In this document: positions 1 to 7,566 of the stretch, one piece after another
Position numbering within the stretch: position 1 is the stretch's first letter
Layout of the letters: the number at the start of each line of letters is the position of its first letter
Source: CAZXFH01 sp964640055
Lineage (GTDB): Bacteria; Fidelibacterota; UBA2242; JAFGTP01
Length of the DNA stretch: 25,406 nucleotides
Assembly (NCBI GenBank): GCA_964640055.1
Contig: CAZXFH010000044.1
Location: 1 to 25,406 of the forward strand
Reading direction: 5' to 3'
The notes under the pieces: generated by a model
What the model saw: the letters and a program-made list of their open reading frames with translations, nothing else
Told to the model about the DNA's origin: nothing
Database searches by the model: none
Translations under genes and position numbers: made by a program

Positions 1-41
1 TATAATTATAGCTGAAATATCAAGTTTTAAAATTCTTTATA

Positions 42-61
42 TGATTAACATTTTTTAATCA
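42..61. repeat. AT-rich inverted repeat downstream of the vWA gene
   Basis: A perfect 7-base inverted repeat (TGATTAA / TTAATCA) with a 6-base T-rich spacer lies 25 bases past the stop of the vWA gene. It could fold at the 3' end of that transcript. The stem is all A/T apart from one G-C pair and no long U-run follows, so it is at best a weak terminator. Confidence 0.3.
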
Positions 62-85
62 ATATTCAATACTTAATATCCATAC

Positions 86-2185
86 TCATTTTATTTGTTC
101 CATTTTTGGGGATACCGCTGAGGGATTACGATTTATGCGCCCGATAAAGGTTTCTGCCGCTGCCAAGCATAAAGTGATCAAGATAAACAGTCCGCCCAAC
201 TGTCTGTTCACACGGATGGCTGCGCTGCGCTGGTTATCGCCCGTAATAACAGTGGATTTATCCGGATATTCCGCAGTCAATTCTTTAAGTTTTCCGGGGT
301 CCATAAATTCGCCGTGTGCTTCACGGCTGCTGATGTTCACTGCAAAACGACGCACCCGACTGCCTTTCAGAAACACCTGATAAATCCCCGGCTCGGTTGT
401 ATTTAAAAATTGATGCTGGGACTTTTGGGGATTCCAGAGAGGCAGATAGGGATCTCCGCGGGGCGTTAAAATTTCCAATTGGTGCCGCTGGCTGGACTTA
501 ATATCAGTAAATCGGACCGTATCTCCGACAGTATAGCTGGTACTCTTTTCCGCCTGGCCTGCCAAATAGAGCGTCAAGCGCTGCATCAGGGGTGGAAAAA
601 GGCCACTAATATGTAAATCAGTCCACCCTTGCTGGGGAGAAGTAGCCAACAAGGTAGCACGACCCTGACCACTCTCAAATTGTATTAGCATAGGAGTATT
701 ATCACTAAAATACATTAATTTCTTTTGGTCAGGCGTGGTACTGAATGCGGGAATTTTATAAAACTTAGGCGGGTTTTTCAGGTATTGACCCGGCTGCCAG
801 AGTGACCCAAAAATGGGATGTTCTCTTTGAATTTCACCTAAACTCAGGTAGGCCTGCCCCTCGGCTTGACGGGTATTGATCCAACGCGGAAAATTGAATT
901 TGCGGTGCCAGAACTCATTAAAGGTTTGGGGCTGACTGCGATCCCCAAGAAGCAGCGCGATCCCCTTACCGCGCGCCAGATAGGACTGTAAGAGTGCGGC
1001 TTGGGAAGCATTCAATTTTTCAATATCCATCAAAATAATGACATCATAATTGTCCAACTCAAGGGTAGGTAATAAGTGGGGTTCAGCAAAATGAGGGGCA
1101 ATAAGTGAACCCTTGCCGGCCTGTAAGGCTTTCAGCAGAAAGCGGCTTTCAGCACGTGTTTGACTGACTATTAAAACCCTTATTTCAGCCGGTATATTCA
1201 GGGTAAAATATCGGTGGTTGTCGGTGATCAGGTTATCTTCCTGCAGGGAAACAGATCCGCTGAGGTGACCTGAGGCGGTCGGAATAAATTCAAAATTCGC
1301 TGATCGGTTTTCTCCGGGATCAGCTTGGATTAATGTTTGGGCCGCACGCTTATTCTCCAGCAACAAAGAGACCGGCAGGTCCCGAGCCTTCTTCCAGTTG
1401 TGCACCAAGGCTTCAATATGCACTGGTTTATCTTTTTCAAGCAATTGATCCGGAAAATGAAGGTTTCCCAAGGCAGCATTGGGATTTTGGTGGGCAATTG
1501 GTAACCATAACATTGTCACTCTTTCCCGGCGTAACAGCTGTTCCACCGGATGCTCAGGATGTGGACGGAGGGACCAATTGCTTTTCTGAAAATCACTAAT
1601 AAGCCACACGACTGCTGATAAAGTCTGTCGCTCGCTGATATCTTGATCCACCCTATGCAGGGCGCGGTCCAGGGCAGCCGTAAAATAACCGGCTTCGATC
1701 GCCTCCAAAGCCTGATTAAACTGTTCCAGGTTACGGATCAGACCCCGGTCTATAATACTATCCGGCTGGGTGGCGTGCATAATTTTTAATATGATGGGAA
1801 ATTCAATTTGATTCGTTAGTTGGCGGACGCGTTCCAGGCCGGTCTGTAACCGATCCTGTCCCTGATGAGTGCTACGCATGGAAACCGAATTATCAACGAT
1901 TAAATACAGGGTTTCTCCCTGGCGAACAAAGGTGCCAGCGGCAACTTTACTGCGATAGGGCCGTGCAAAGGTCATAATTAAAAAAAAGATCAGCAGGGTT
2001 CTTAGAATCAACAGAATAATTTGACGTAGCTTTAGACGGCGCACGACATCTAGCTCCAAAACCTTTAAAAAGCGTAAAGAGCTAAAGGCCACCTTTTTGT
2101 AGCGCTGCTTACCCAGAAGATGAATCAGGAGTGGGGCGGCCGTCAATGGTAATAGATATAGAAAGAAAGGATTTACAAAACTCAT
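86..2185 (-). CDS. BatA-type membrane protein with von Willebrand factor A domain
   Basis: This 699-residue protein has the layout of BatA/aerotolerance-regulator N-terminal proteins. A first hydrophobic helix (about 5-25) and a second (about 55-73) flank a short basic loop, the usual BatA N-terminal double-helix module. A von Willebrand A domain follows with a MIDAS motif, D98-N-S100-V-S102 (VDNSVSM). The middle (about 330-530) resembles the glutamine-amidotransferase-like fold often seen in these proteins. A final helix at about 666-685 anchors the C-terminus, so the central domains should lie in the periplasm. The family is linked to envelope stress, but the biochemical role is poorly known. 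No MoxR ATPase or BatB/C/D partner lies beside it, so it is not in a classical bat operon. It is the last gene of the minus-strand run. The start has only a weak Shine-Dalgarno but gives the standard BatA N-terminus. Confidence 0.8.
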   Translation of the reverse strand: MSFVNPFFLYLLPLTAAPLLIHLLGKQRYKKVAFSSLRFLKVLELDVVRRLKLRQIILLILRTLLIFFLIMTFARPYRSKVAAGTFVRQGETLYLIVDNSVSMRSTHQGQDRLQTGLERVRQLTNQIEFPIILKIMHATQPDSIIDRGLIRNLEQFNQALEAIEAGYFTAALDRALHRVDQDISERQTLSAVVWLISDFQKSNWSLRPHPEHPVEQLLRRERVTMLWLPIAHQNPNAALGNLHFPDQLLEKDKPVHIEALVHNWKKARDLPVSLLLENKRAAQTLIQADPGENRSANFEFIPTASGHLSGSVSLQEDNLITDNHRYFTLNIPAEIRVLIVSQTRAESRFLLKALQAGKGSLIAPHFAEPHLLPTLELDNYDVIILMDIEKLNASQAALLQSYLARGKGIALLLGDRSQPQTFNEFWHRKFNFPRWINTRQAEGQAYLSLGEIQREHPIFGSLWQPGQYLKNPPKFYKIPAFSTTPDQKKLMYFSDNTPMLIQFESGQGRATLLATSPQQGWTDLHISGLFPPLMQRLTLYLAGQAEKSTSYTVGDTVRFTDIKSSQRHQLEILTPRGDPYLPLWNPQKSQHQFLNTTEPGIYQVFLKGSRVRRFAVNISSREAHGEFMDPGKLKELTAEYPDKSTVITGDNQRSAAIRVNRQLGGLFILITLCLAAAETFIGRINRNPSAVSPKMEQIK

Positions 2186-2219
2186 CGGTAAATTTATATG
2201 CTCTTTTTATTATGATTGT

Positions 2220-2235
2220 TCCGGTGTTCACCGGA
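2220..2235. repeat. Short perfect hairpin between kinase-like and vWA genes
   Basis: The 16-base palindrome TCCGGTGTTCACCGGA sits in the 75-base gap between the polyprenol-kinase-like gene and the vWA gene. It can form a 6-base stem with a 4-base loop. In the transcript it would lie about 35 bases ahead of the vWA start. No U-run follows on the minus strand, so it is more likely a processing or translation-control hairpin, or a protein site, than a terminator. Confidence 0.4.
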
Positions 2236-2260
2236 GATACCATAGTCAGTTAACAATCTG

Positions 2261-2845
2261 TTATCCCATTAGAATCATCATAATTGTGCCCGATAAAAGC
2301 GGTATCATAAGATTATCATCAATCCGCCAAGGGATCAATTCGATCAGGCCTGCCAGGATAACACCGACTATTTTAATCGTAAAGGGGACCGTTGGAATCC
2401 ACAAAGTCGCCAGCAGGCCTGCGATAACGAAAGCCAGTGAGCCTTCCAATGTTTTCTCCCTGATCAGTTTATGTTTACCGCAGGCTAGTCCGATTAAACA
2501 TGCCGTGGGATCGCCAATGGTCAAAAACAGCAGGGAAATAACAGCCACCTCTTTGGGAAAAAGGAAGACGGTCAGAAAAGAACCTAAAAACACAAAGGTG
2601 GCGCCGGTAAATTTTGTGCGCCGTTCATGGTGCCGGATCATAAAACCAAATATTTTCAGATAAAGACGATAGAGTCTGGGGTAGCGCATGCGTAGTAATT
2701 CGGCCACAATAAAGATGAAGGAGCAAGCCCCTAATACACTAAGGGTGATCGTCCGGTTAAAAACAAAATAGTAGAGGATGGGGATCAAAGAAGCGGTATA
2801 ATGAATGGCTTTACGGGCTAATTCTCCGTCTTTAATACGATTCAT
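2261..2845 (-). CDS. Diacylglycerol/polyprenol kinase family membrane protein (SEC59/DGK1-like)
   Basis: A 194-residue integral membrane protein with about six hydrophobic helices. It carries the signature of the CTP-dependent dolichol kinase / DGK1 / phytol kinase (VTE5) family: a GDPTACLIG stretch at 111-119 followed by a basic loop and KTLEGS at 131-136. Known relatives phosphorylate a membrane lipid alcohol (polyprenol, diacylglycerol or phytol) using CTP; the bacterial substrate is usually unknown. Its ATG overlaps the rpe stop codon by four bases (ATGA), so translation is probably coupled to rpe. The start MNRIKDGELARKAIHY matches the family N-terminus (conserved RKAIH). A phosphatidate cytidylyltransferase is a more distant alternative. 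Confidence 0.8.
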   Translation of the reverse strand: MNRIKDGELARKAIHYTASLIPILYYFVFNRTITLSVLGACSFIFIVAELLRMRYPRLYRLYLKIFGFMIRHHERRTKFTGATFVFLGSFLTVFLFPKEVAVISLLFLTIGDPTACLIGLACGKHKLIREKTLEGSLAFVIAGLLATLWIPTVPFTIKIVGVILAGLIELIPWRIDDNLMIPLLSGTIMMILMG

Positions 2846-3492
2846 TGATTGAGCTTTCGTGATAAATTTTCATAGTTGCTTTGTGGATTACCGCCGCTAA
2901 AAACTGCCGATCCCGCTACCAGCAAATCACTTCCTGCGGCTACTACCTGCCGAACATTGGCGCGATTGATGCCCCCGTCAACTTCAATGGGAAAATTATT
3001 TTTTACGGCAAACGGGCGGGCCAAACGTACCTTTTGCAGGGCCTCTGTGATCATAGTTTGTCCCCCGAAACCCGGATGCACGGTCATCACCAGCAGATGG
3101 TCTATGCTACTCAGATAAGGTTCTATTTGTGCAAAATCGGTGGGTGGATTCAGCACCAATCCGGCTCTTACATCCTGTTTTTTGATATATTTTATATCCC
3201 GCTGCGGATCGTGACTGGCTTCGATATGAACAATAACGGTATCACTGCCAGCTTTGATAAAAGCATCAATATACTTGTGCGGATTTTGAATCATTAAATG
3301 ACTCTCTAAATGTAAATCCGTAATCCGCCGAATGGCTTCAACAATAAAGGGCCCCAAAGTTATATTAGGAACAAAGTGACCATCCATGATGTCCAGATGC
3401 AGGCGTGTGGCACCGGCCTGCTGTACGGCCTCGATTTCTGCCTGCAGGCGGGTAAAGTCAGCGGATAGTAACGAGGGAACTATTTCAGCCAT
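2842..3492 (-). CDS. rpe: Ribulose-phosphate 3-epimerase
   Basis: Interconverts D-ribulose 5-phosphate and D-xylulose 5-phosphate in the pentose phosphate pathway. The 216-residue product is a complete (beta/alpha)8 epimerase of normal length. It starts MAEIVPSLLSADF, with Ser7 of the PSLLSADF motif. The metal ligands His32, Asp34 (LDIMDG), His65 and Asp172 (VDGGI) are present; Asp34 and Asp172 also serve as the acid/base pair. The phosphate-binding VHPGFGGQ loop is at 138-145. The open frame extends upstream to 3585, but the ATG at 3492 is chosen because it gives the family N-terminus and has a GAGGAG ribosome binding site just upstream, inside the end of the PASTA gene. Only one base separates it from that gene's stop. 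Confidence 0.96.
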   Translation of the reverse strand: MAEIVPSLLSADFTRLQAEIEAVQQAGATRLHLDIMDGHFVPNITLGPFIVEAIRRITDLHLESHLMIQNPHKYIDAFIKAGSDTVIVHIEASHDPQRDIKYIKKQDVRAGLVLNPPTDFAQIEPYLSSIDHLLVMTVHPGFGGQTMITEALQKVRLARPFAVKNNFPIEVDGGINRANVRQVVAAGSDLLVAGSAVFSGGNPQSNYENLSRKLNQ

Positions 3493-3493
3493 C

Positions 3494-4243
3494 TTATCTG
3501 TTCTCCTCATTTTGCGCAGCGGTAACTTCCAGGTTAATCTCTGCTGGATTATCAAATTTTTGTCCCGCAGACGGTGTTTGATCAATAACGGTATAAGGGG
3601 TCAGTTCAGCATTGGGTACAAAACGAATATTTCCCACCTTGAAACCTGACTGGCGAATACGTTGCTTGGCCGTTTCCAGGCTCATTCCAAACAGATCCGG
3701 CACTTCTAACCGATGTGAAGGTGGCCCCTTACTGATAATCAGTTCAAGGGTGGTATTCGTCGCAACCCGTTTTTTCGCCGGTATAGACTGCTCCACCACC
3801 ACATCCTGGGGTTTATCGGCAGAGTAACGATAATACACAGTATCAATTCGGAGATTGTATCTCTCGATTTCCAATTGGGCCGCCTTATAGGCTTTACCGA
3901 CCAGATTTGGCATATTGAAATAATCTTCCCCTTTGCTTACCACAACTTGAATCATGCGTCCCTGTTTGACAAGATGACCGGGTTTGGGTTGTTGTTCGAT
4001 AATTGTGCCTGGCGGAAATTGAGTGTTTTTTACCGAGTCAATTACTTCTACTGATAAGCCCTGCCGGTTAAGCATTGCCTTGGCTTCAGGGAAGAGATGC
4101 TGACGCACATTAACCAAAGGAAAGGCCTGACCTTGCCGGGTGTAAAGCGGCATTACGACCTTATCCATTAGCAAAACAAAGAGAGCGGTAAAAATAATAA
4201 ATACAATGATAAAACGTGTCCAGTTCCGTCTACGGATACTCAT
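3494..4243 (-). CDS. Membrane-anchored protein with three PASTA domains, no kinase domain
   Basis: A 249-residue protein. A short basic cytoplasmic tail (1-10) is followed by one transmembrane helix (about 11-30) and three tandem PASTA domains at about 38-105, 109-173 and 179-241, each with the P..G or DQ/EQ.P..G signature turns. PASTA domains of PrkC-type kinases and penicillin-binding proteins bind muropeptides or beta-lactam-like ligands. Here nothing catalytic is attached. It starts nine bases after the rsmB stop (SD AAGGA) and ends one base before rpe. In the Firmicutes cluster this place is held by stp, prkC and rsgA, so this looks like an ectodomain-only counterpart. A role as a peptidoglycan sensor or scaffold is inference. 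Confidence 0.88.
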   Translation of the reverse strand: MSIRRRNWTRFIIVFIIFTALFVLLMDKVVMPLYTRQGQAFPLVNVRQHLFPEAKAMLNRQGLSVEVIDSVKNTQFPPGTIIEQQPKPGHLVKQGRMIQVVVSKGEDYFNMPNLVGKAYKAAQLEIERYNLRIDTVYYRYSADKPQDVVVEQSIPAKKRVATNTTLELIISKGPPSHRLEVPDLFGMSLETAKQRIRQSGFKVGNIRFVPNAELTPYTVIDQTPSAGQKFDNPAEINLEVTAAQNEENR

Positions 4244-4252
4244 ATATATTCC

Positions 4253-5581
4253 TTAATTATACCCGTTCTTTTTGATTAAGCGGACCGCAAAACTACCAGT
4301 AAAACCATGCTGCCCTGGCAATATTCGGATAGCCTGGCGCCCATCACAATATTTTGTCTCTGTATAATTATCGGCCGGATCAACCTGAAAATCATCATAT
4401 TGCTCCAAAAAAGTGTCAACCACCTCCCAATTTTCCTGCCTTTCAATGGAGCAGGTGTTATATACGATCACGCCTTTTTCTTTAAGAAAACCCGCCATAT
4501 GTTTTAATAGCTTCAGTTGCAGCGCGTTGCGGTTTTTCAGATCTTCAGGAGATCGGTTCCAGCGCAAATCTGCCCGTCGACCTAATACTCCGGTACCAGA
4601 ACAAGGTGCATCGATTAAAATCTTATCAGCTGTCCTAAACGAGGCTTTGGTTGCATCTGCCACGCAATAATTTATTAAATTTAAGCGTAAGCGTGAAACC
4701 TCATTTTTTAATATTTGGATTTTTGTCTGGGAAATATCAGAGGCAATTATGCGGGCTTCTGGTTGCAGCAATCGCAGCAGTGTGGTCTTTCCACCGGGCG
4801 CTGCACAGACATCCAAAATCACATCACTTTGCTGAGGATTAAGCAGAACAACAGATAGGGCTTGATTGTAATCCTGTACTGACAGATTTCCTTCTTGGAA
4901 AAATCTGCTTTTTAACAGTCGCCCCGGATCTGACACTTTGAAAAAATGAACCGGGTTTGCGGAAATTATCTCCGGCTGCAGATTCGCTTTGTTTAATATA
5001 TCATATACTGTATCCCAATCCTTCCGCACGGGGTTATGCCGAAAATGGATCGGCTGATACTGATTATTAAAATGCAGAATCCCCCGGGTCTGCTGTTCGC
5101 CAAAATCCTTTATCCATTTAGAAACGAGCCAGGCAGGATGCGAATAACGGATCGTCAACCGATGGACCAAGTCATGCTTTGCTAAATGTGCAGCTACTTC
5201 TTCTTCCGGAGGCAGATTCCGTAATACGGCATTTATCAATGCAGCTACTTTATGCTTTCCAAGCAGCTTAGCTGCTGCGACCGTCTCATAGACAAAGGCA
5301 TGCGCCGGCGTTTTCAGAATATGGCTCTGTAGGGCGCCCACTCGCAGGAGATGTAAAGTCTGCTCGTCCAATTGTTTAAGCGGTCTGTTGACAGCTAACT
5401 CAATTAAATAGTCCAAATATTTTCTGTATTGAATTGTTTCCTTTACAAGTATATATAGAAAATTCTGATCTGATTGGGATAATTTGTGCTGGCCACTTCG
5501 CTTATTGACAAGTTGCTCGTAATTACTTTTACAACGAGCAGACTCAATCAGTATCTCAACGGCTAAAGCACGCAGATTCAC
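4253..5581 (-). CDS. rsmB: 16S rRNA (cytosine-967 C5)-methyltransferase
   Basis: A 442-residue RNA m5C methyltransferase that should modify C967 of 16S rRNA using S-adenosylmethionine. The N-terminal about 140 residues form a NusB-like RNA-binding domain. The C-terminal Rossmann domain has motif I DVCAAPGGKT (257-266), motif IV DAPCSGTG with Cys327, and motif VI NTCS with the nucleophile Cys377. Length and domain order match RsmB/Sun rather than the shorter RsmF-type enzymes. The start is GTG at 5581, and the fmt stop overlaps it (GTGA), the usual fmt-rsmB coupling. Confidence 0.95.
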   Translation of the reverse strand: MNLRALAVEILIESARCKSNYEQLVNKRSGQHKLSQSDQNFLYILVKETIQYRKYLDYLIELAVNRPLKQLDEQTLHLLRVGALQSHILKTPAHAFVYETVAAAKLLGKHKVAALINAVLRNLPPEEEVAAHLAKHDLVHRLTIRYSHPAWLVSKWIKDFGEQQTRGILHFNNQYQPIHFRHNPVRKDWDTVYDILNKANLQPEIISANPVHFFKVSDPGRLLKSRFFQEGNLSVQDYNQALSVVLLNPQQSDVILDVCAAPGGKTTLLRLLQPEARIIASDISQTKIQILKNEVSRLRLNLINYCVADATKASFRTADKILIDAPCSGTGVLGRRADLRWNRSPEDLKNRNALQLKLLKHMAGFLKEKGVIVYNTCSIERQENWEVVDTFLEQYDDFQVDPADNYTETKYCDGRQAIRILPGQHGFTGSFAVRLIKKNGYN

Positions 5582-6507
5582 GAAGTGAACTTATCTCCCA
5601 CATTTCCCTGAAATCCATTAAGAAAAGCTGTGATCTTCAAGGCCTTTTTCCCGGCTTTTTGTATCTCTAAAGGATACAGAATACCATCGCCTGTCTGGAT
5701 ACCAAGCCGTTTCTTTTCTCTTACCACGATCGTGCCGGGAGTCTCATTTTTATTCTCAGCAGAAACCTCTGCGCGGAGAATTTTAAGACGCTTGTTTTTA
5801 AAAAATGTATGGGCGCCCGGTGACGGAGATAAACCGTGAATCAGGTTCTTAATCTCTGCTGCTTTCTGCGACCAGTCAATTTTACCGATTGCAGGCTTGA
5901 TCTTAGGTGCTGCAGTCGCTTTCGCATGTTCCTGAGGACGCGCTGTGATGCGATCCGTCTCCAGGTCATCTAACACTTTTACCAGGGCACCTGCACCCTT
6001 TTCAGCCAGACGAAGGTATAATTCACCGTAGGTCTCTTGTGCACCAATTTTAACCTTTTGCTGGTAAAGAATATCACCGGTATCAACTTTAGGGTGGATT
6101 TGAAAGATGGTAATACCAGTCTGTTCCTCTCCCTTGATAATAGCCCAATTTATCGGGGCAGCACCACGATATTTGGGCAGCAGAGAAGCGTGTAAATTAA
6201 CTGCACCCAGACGCGGCACCTCTAATACCCGCCGGGGTAGAATACGGAAAGCAACCACGACCAAAAGAGTGGGATTATACTGTTTTAACTGGTCAATGAA
6301 TAGGTCTGCATGCAAATTTTGCGGTTGCAATATCGGTCGCCGGGCCGCCCGGGCTAATTTTTTCACGGGTGTTTCAGTGACTTGCCATCCGCGACCCCGC
6401 TGTTTATCAGGTCCGGTAACGACCGCCTGAATAGTATGGGCTGATTCCAAGAGTCTTTTCAAACTCGGAACAGCAAATTGAGGAGTGCCCATAAAAATGA
6501 GATTCAT
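5578..6507 (-). CDS. fmt: Methionyl-tRNA formyltransferase
   Basis: Formylates the methionyl group on initiator tRNA using 10-formyltetrahydrofolate. The 309-residue protein has the expected N-terminal formyltransferase domain with catalytic Asn104 and His106 (NLHASLLP), Asp142 (HPKVDTGDI) and the KYRGAAPI loop, followed by the C-terminal OB-like tRNA-binding domain. The N-terminus MNLIFMGTPQFAVPSL is diagnostic. An AAGGA ribosome binding site sits seven bases before the ATG. It lies between def and rsmB, which is the common arrangement; its product is the substrate later deformylated by Def. Confidence 0.97.
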   Translation of the reverse strand: MNLIFMGTPQFAVPSLKRLLESAHTIQAVVTGPDKQRGRGWQVTETPVKKLARAARRPILQPQNLHADLFIDQLKQYNPTLLVVVAFRILPRRVLEVPRLGAVNLHASLLPKYRGAAPINWAIIKGEEQTGITIFQIHPKVDTGDILYQQKVKIGAQETYGELYLRLAEKGAGALVKVLDDLETDRITARPQEHAKATAAPKIKPAIGKIDWSQKAAEIKNLIHGLSPSPGAHTFFKNKRLKILRAEVSAENKNETPGTIVVREKKRLGIQTGDGILYPLEIQKAGKKALKITAFLNGFQGNVGDKFTS

Positions 6508-6636
6508 TTTCCATTCCTTGGCTGATTTATTTGTGCACGCGGATATATCCCGGCAGATAAAGGGCTCTTTCCCTTAAGATACCCAAAGTAATAAAGGGGT
6601 AATGAATGAAAAAACAGGGGCGTTTCTGAGTCCAAT

Positions 6637-7167
6637 TTATGAATCGATGTCCGCCTGCTTCGCTTCAGTATCAGCGATCCGCTCTAATTTAGAATTTAGA
6701 AAACTTTTTTTCAGCGAGGAAACATGATCCACGATAAATTTACCATTAAGATGATCGACTTCATGCTGGATAACCCGCGCCAGATAATCCTGACAGACCT
6801 CTTCCAGCGCTTCTCCGTCTCGATCTTCATACTGGAGTTTAATTTTTTGAGCCCGGCTGATTTTTTCCCGGATCCCCGGTAAACTAAGACAGCCTTCCTC
6901 ATCGAGGGTTTCACCTTCGGCTGATAAAATCTTGGGATTGATAAATACCTGGGTAGATAAATTATTATCATAAAGGGAAAAATCAGCCACAAAAAACCGT
7001 TTCTTCAGTCCCGCTTGATTGGCGGATAATCCAATCCCCTCTTCGGCATGCATAATAGCCAACATCTGTTCAATGAGCTGGTCGAAATCATCAGGTAATT
7101 GATCAAGTTCAGGAATTTTATGATCTAAAACCGGATTTCCGTAAAGATGTAGTCTTAATTTGGACAT
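6637..7167 (-). CDS. def: Peptide deformylase
   Basis: Removes the N-formyl group from nascent proteins. All three family motifs are visible in this 176-residue protein: motif I GIGLSANQ (44-51), motif II EGCLS with metal ligand Cys93, and motif III QHEVDH with metal ligands His135 and His139 and catalytic Glu136. Motif I has Ser-Ala where many enzymes have Ala-Ala, a known variant. It lies 15 bases downstream of yajC and 129 bases upstream of fmt, the paired gene of the formyl-methionine cycle. Confidence 0.97.
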   Translation of the reverse strand: MSKLRLHLYGNPVLDHKIPELDQLPDDFDQLIEQMLAIMHAEEGIGLSANQAGLKKRFFVADFSLYDNNLSTQVFINPKILSAEGETLDEEGCLSLPGIREKISRAQKIKLQYEDRDGEALEEVCQDYLARVIQHEVDHLNGKFIVDHVSSLKKSFLNSKLERIADTEAKQADIDS

Positions 7168-7182
7168 CGGTTATTTAGCGGG

Positions 7183-7503
7183 CTATTTATTGATTTTATC
7201 GGCAACCGCGGTACGGGACATATTTATTTTCACATTTTTGGCGATACTCACGATAAGTTTTTGATCCTTCTCGTTAATTCCCTCAATTTTACCGTAGATG
7301 CCACCAATGGTTAAAATCTCGTCACCGGCTTGCAAACTTTCCAGCATCTGACGTTTTTCTTTCTGTTTTTTCGACTGGGGACGAATCATCAGGAAATACA
7401 TAATCACAATAATGACAATAAAAGGTAAAAGTGCCATGATGGGATTGGAAGAACCGCCTGAACCGCCCATTTGGCCACCGGCTGCATAAAGTATACTAGT
7501 CAC
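7183..7503 (-). CDS. yajC: Preprotein translocase accessory subunit YajC
   Basis: A 106-residue single-pass membrane protein. A glycine-rich N-terminus is followed by one helix (about 22-42, ending FLMIRPQSKKQKE, the YajC hallmark) and a small cytosolic domain with the LQAGDEILTIGGIYGKI motif. In other bacteria YajC associates with SecDF-YidC at the Sec translocon. Here secD and secF are not next to it: nadB lies upstream and def downstream. A plausible ribosome binding site (GGAGG in the reverse complement of cctcc at 7508-7512) precedes the ATG. Confidence 0.95.
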   Translation of the reverse strand: MTSILYAAGGQMGGSGGSSNPIMALLPFIVIIVIMYFLMIRPQSKKQKEKRQMLESLQAGDEILTIGGIYGKIEGINEKDQKLIVSIAKNVKINMSRTAVADKINK

Positions 7504-7566
7504 AAAACCTCCAAATTATTTAAAATTAAAATATACATTACTCATAATTTCCAAACTTAAGTTTAA

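Noticed and set aside
2842..3585. Longer N-terminus for ribulose-phosphate epimerase starting at 3585
   Set aside because: The extra 31 residues overlap the PASTA gene and the family begins at MAEIVPSLLSADF, which has its own ribosome binding site.
6508..6636. Open frame of 43 codons (TTG start) between def and fmt, its stop overlapping the fmt ATG
   Set aside because: The overlap is attractive, but there is no ribosome binding site, the start is TTG and the product shows no protein-like pattern; a frame this short can be open by chance.
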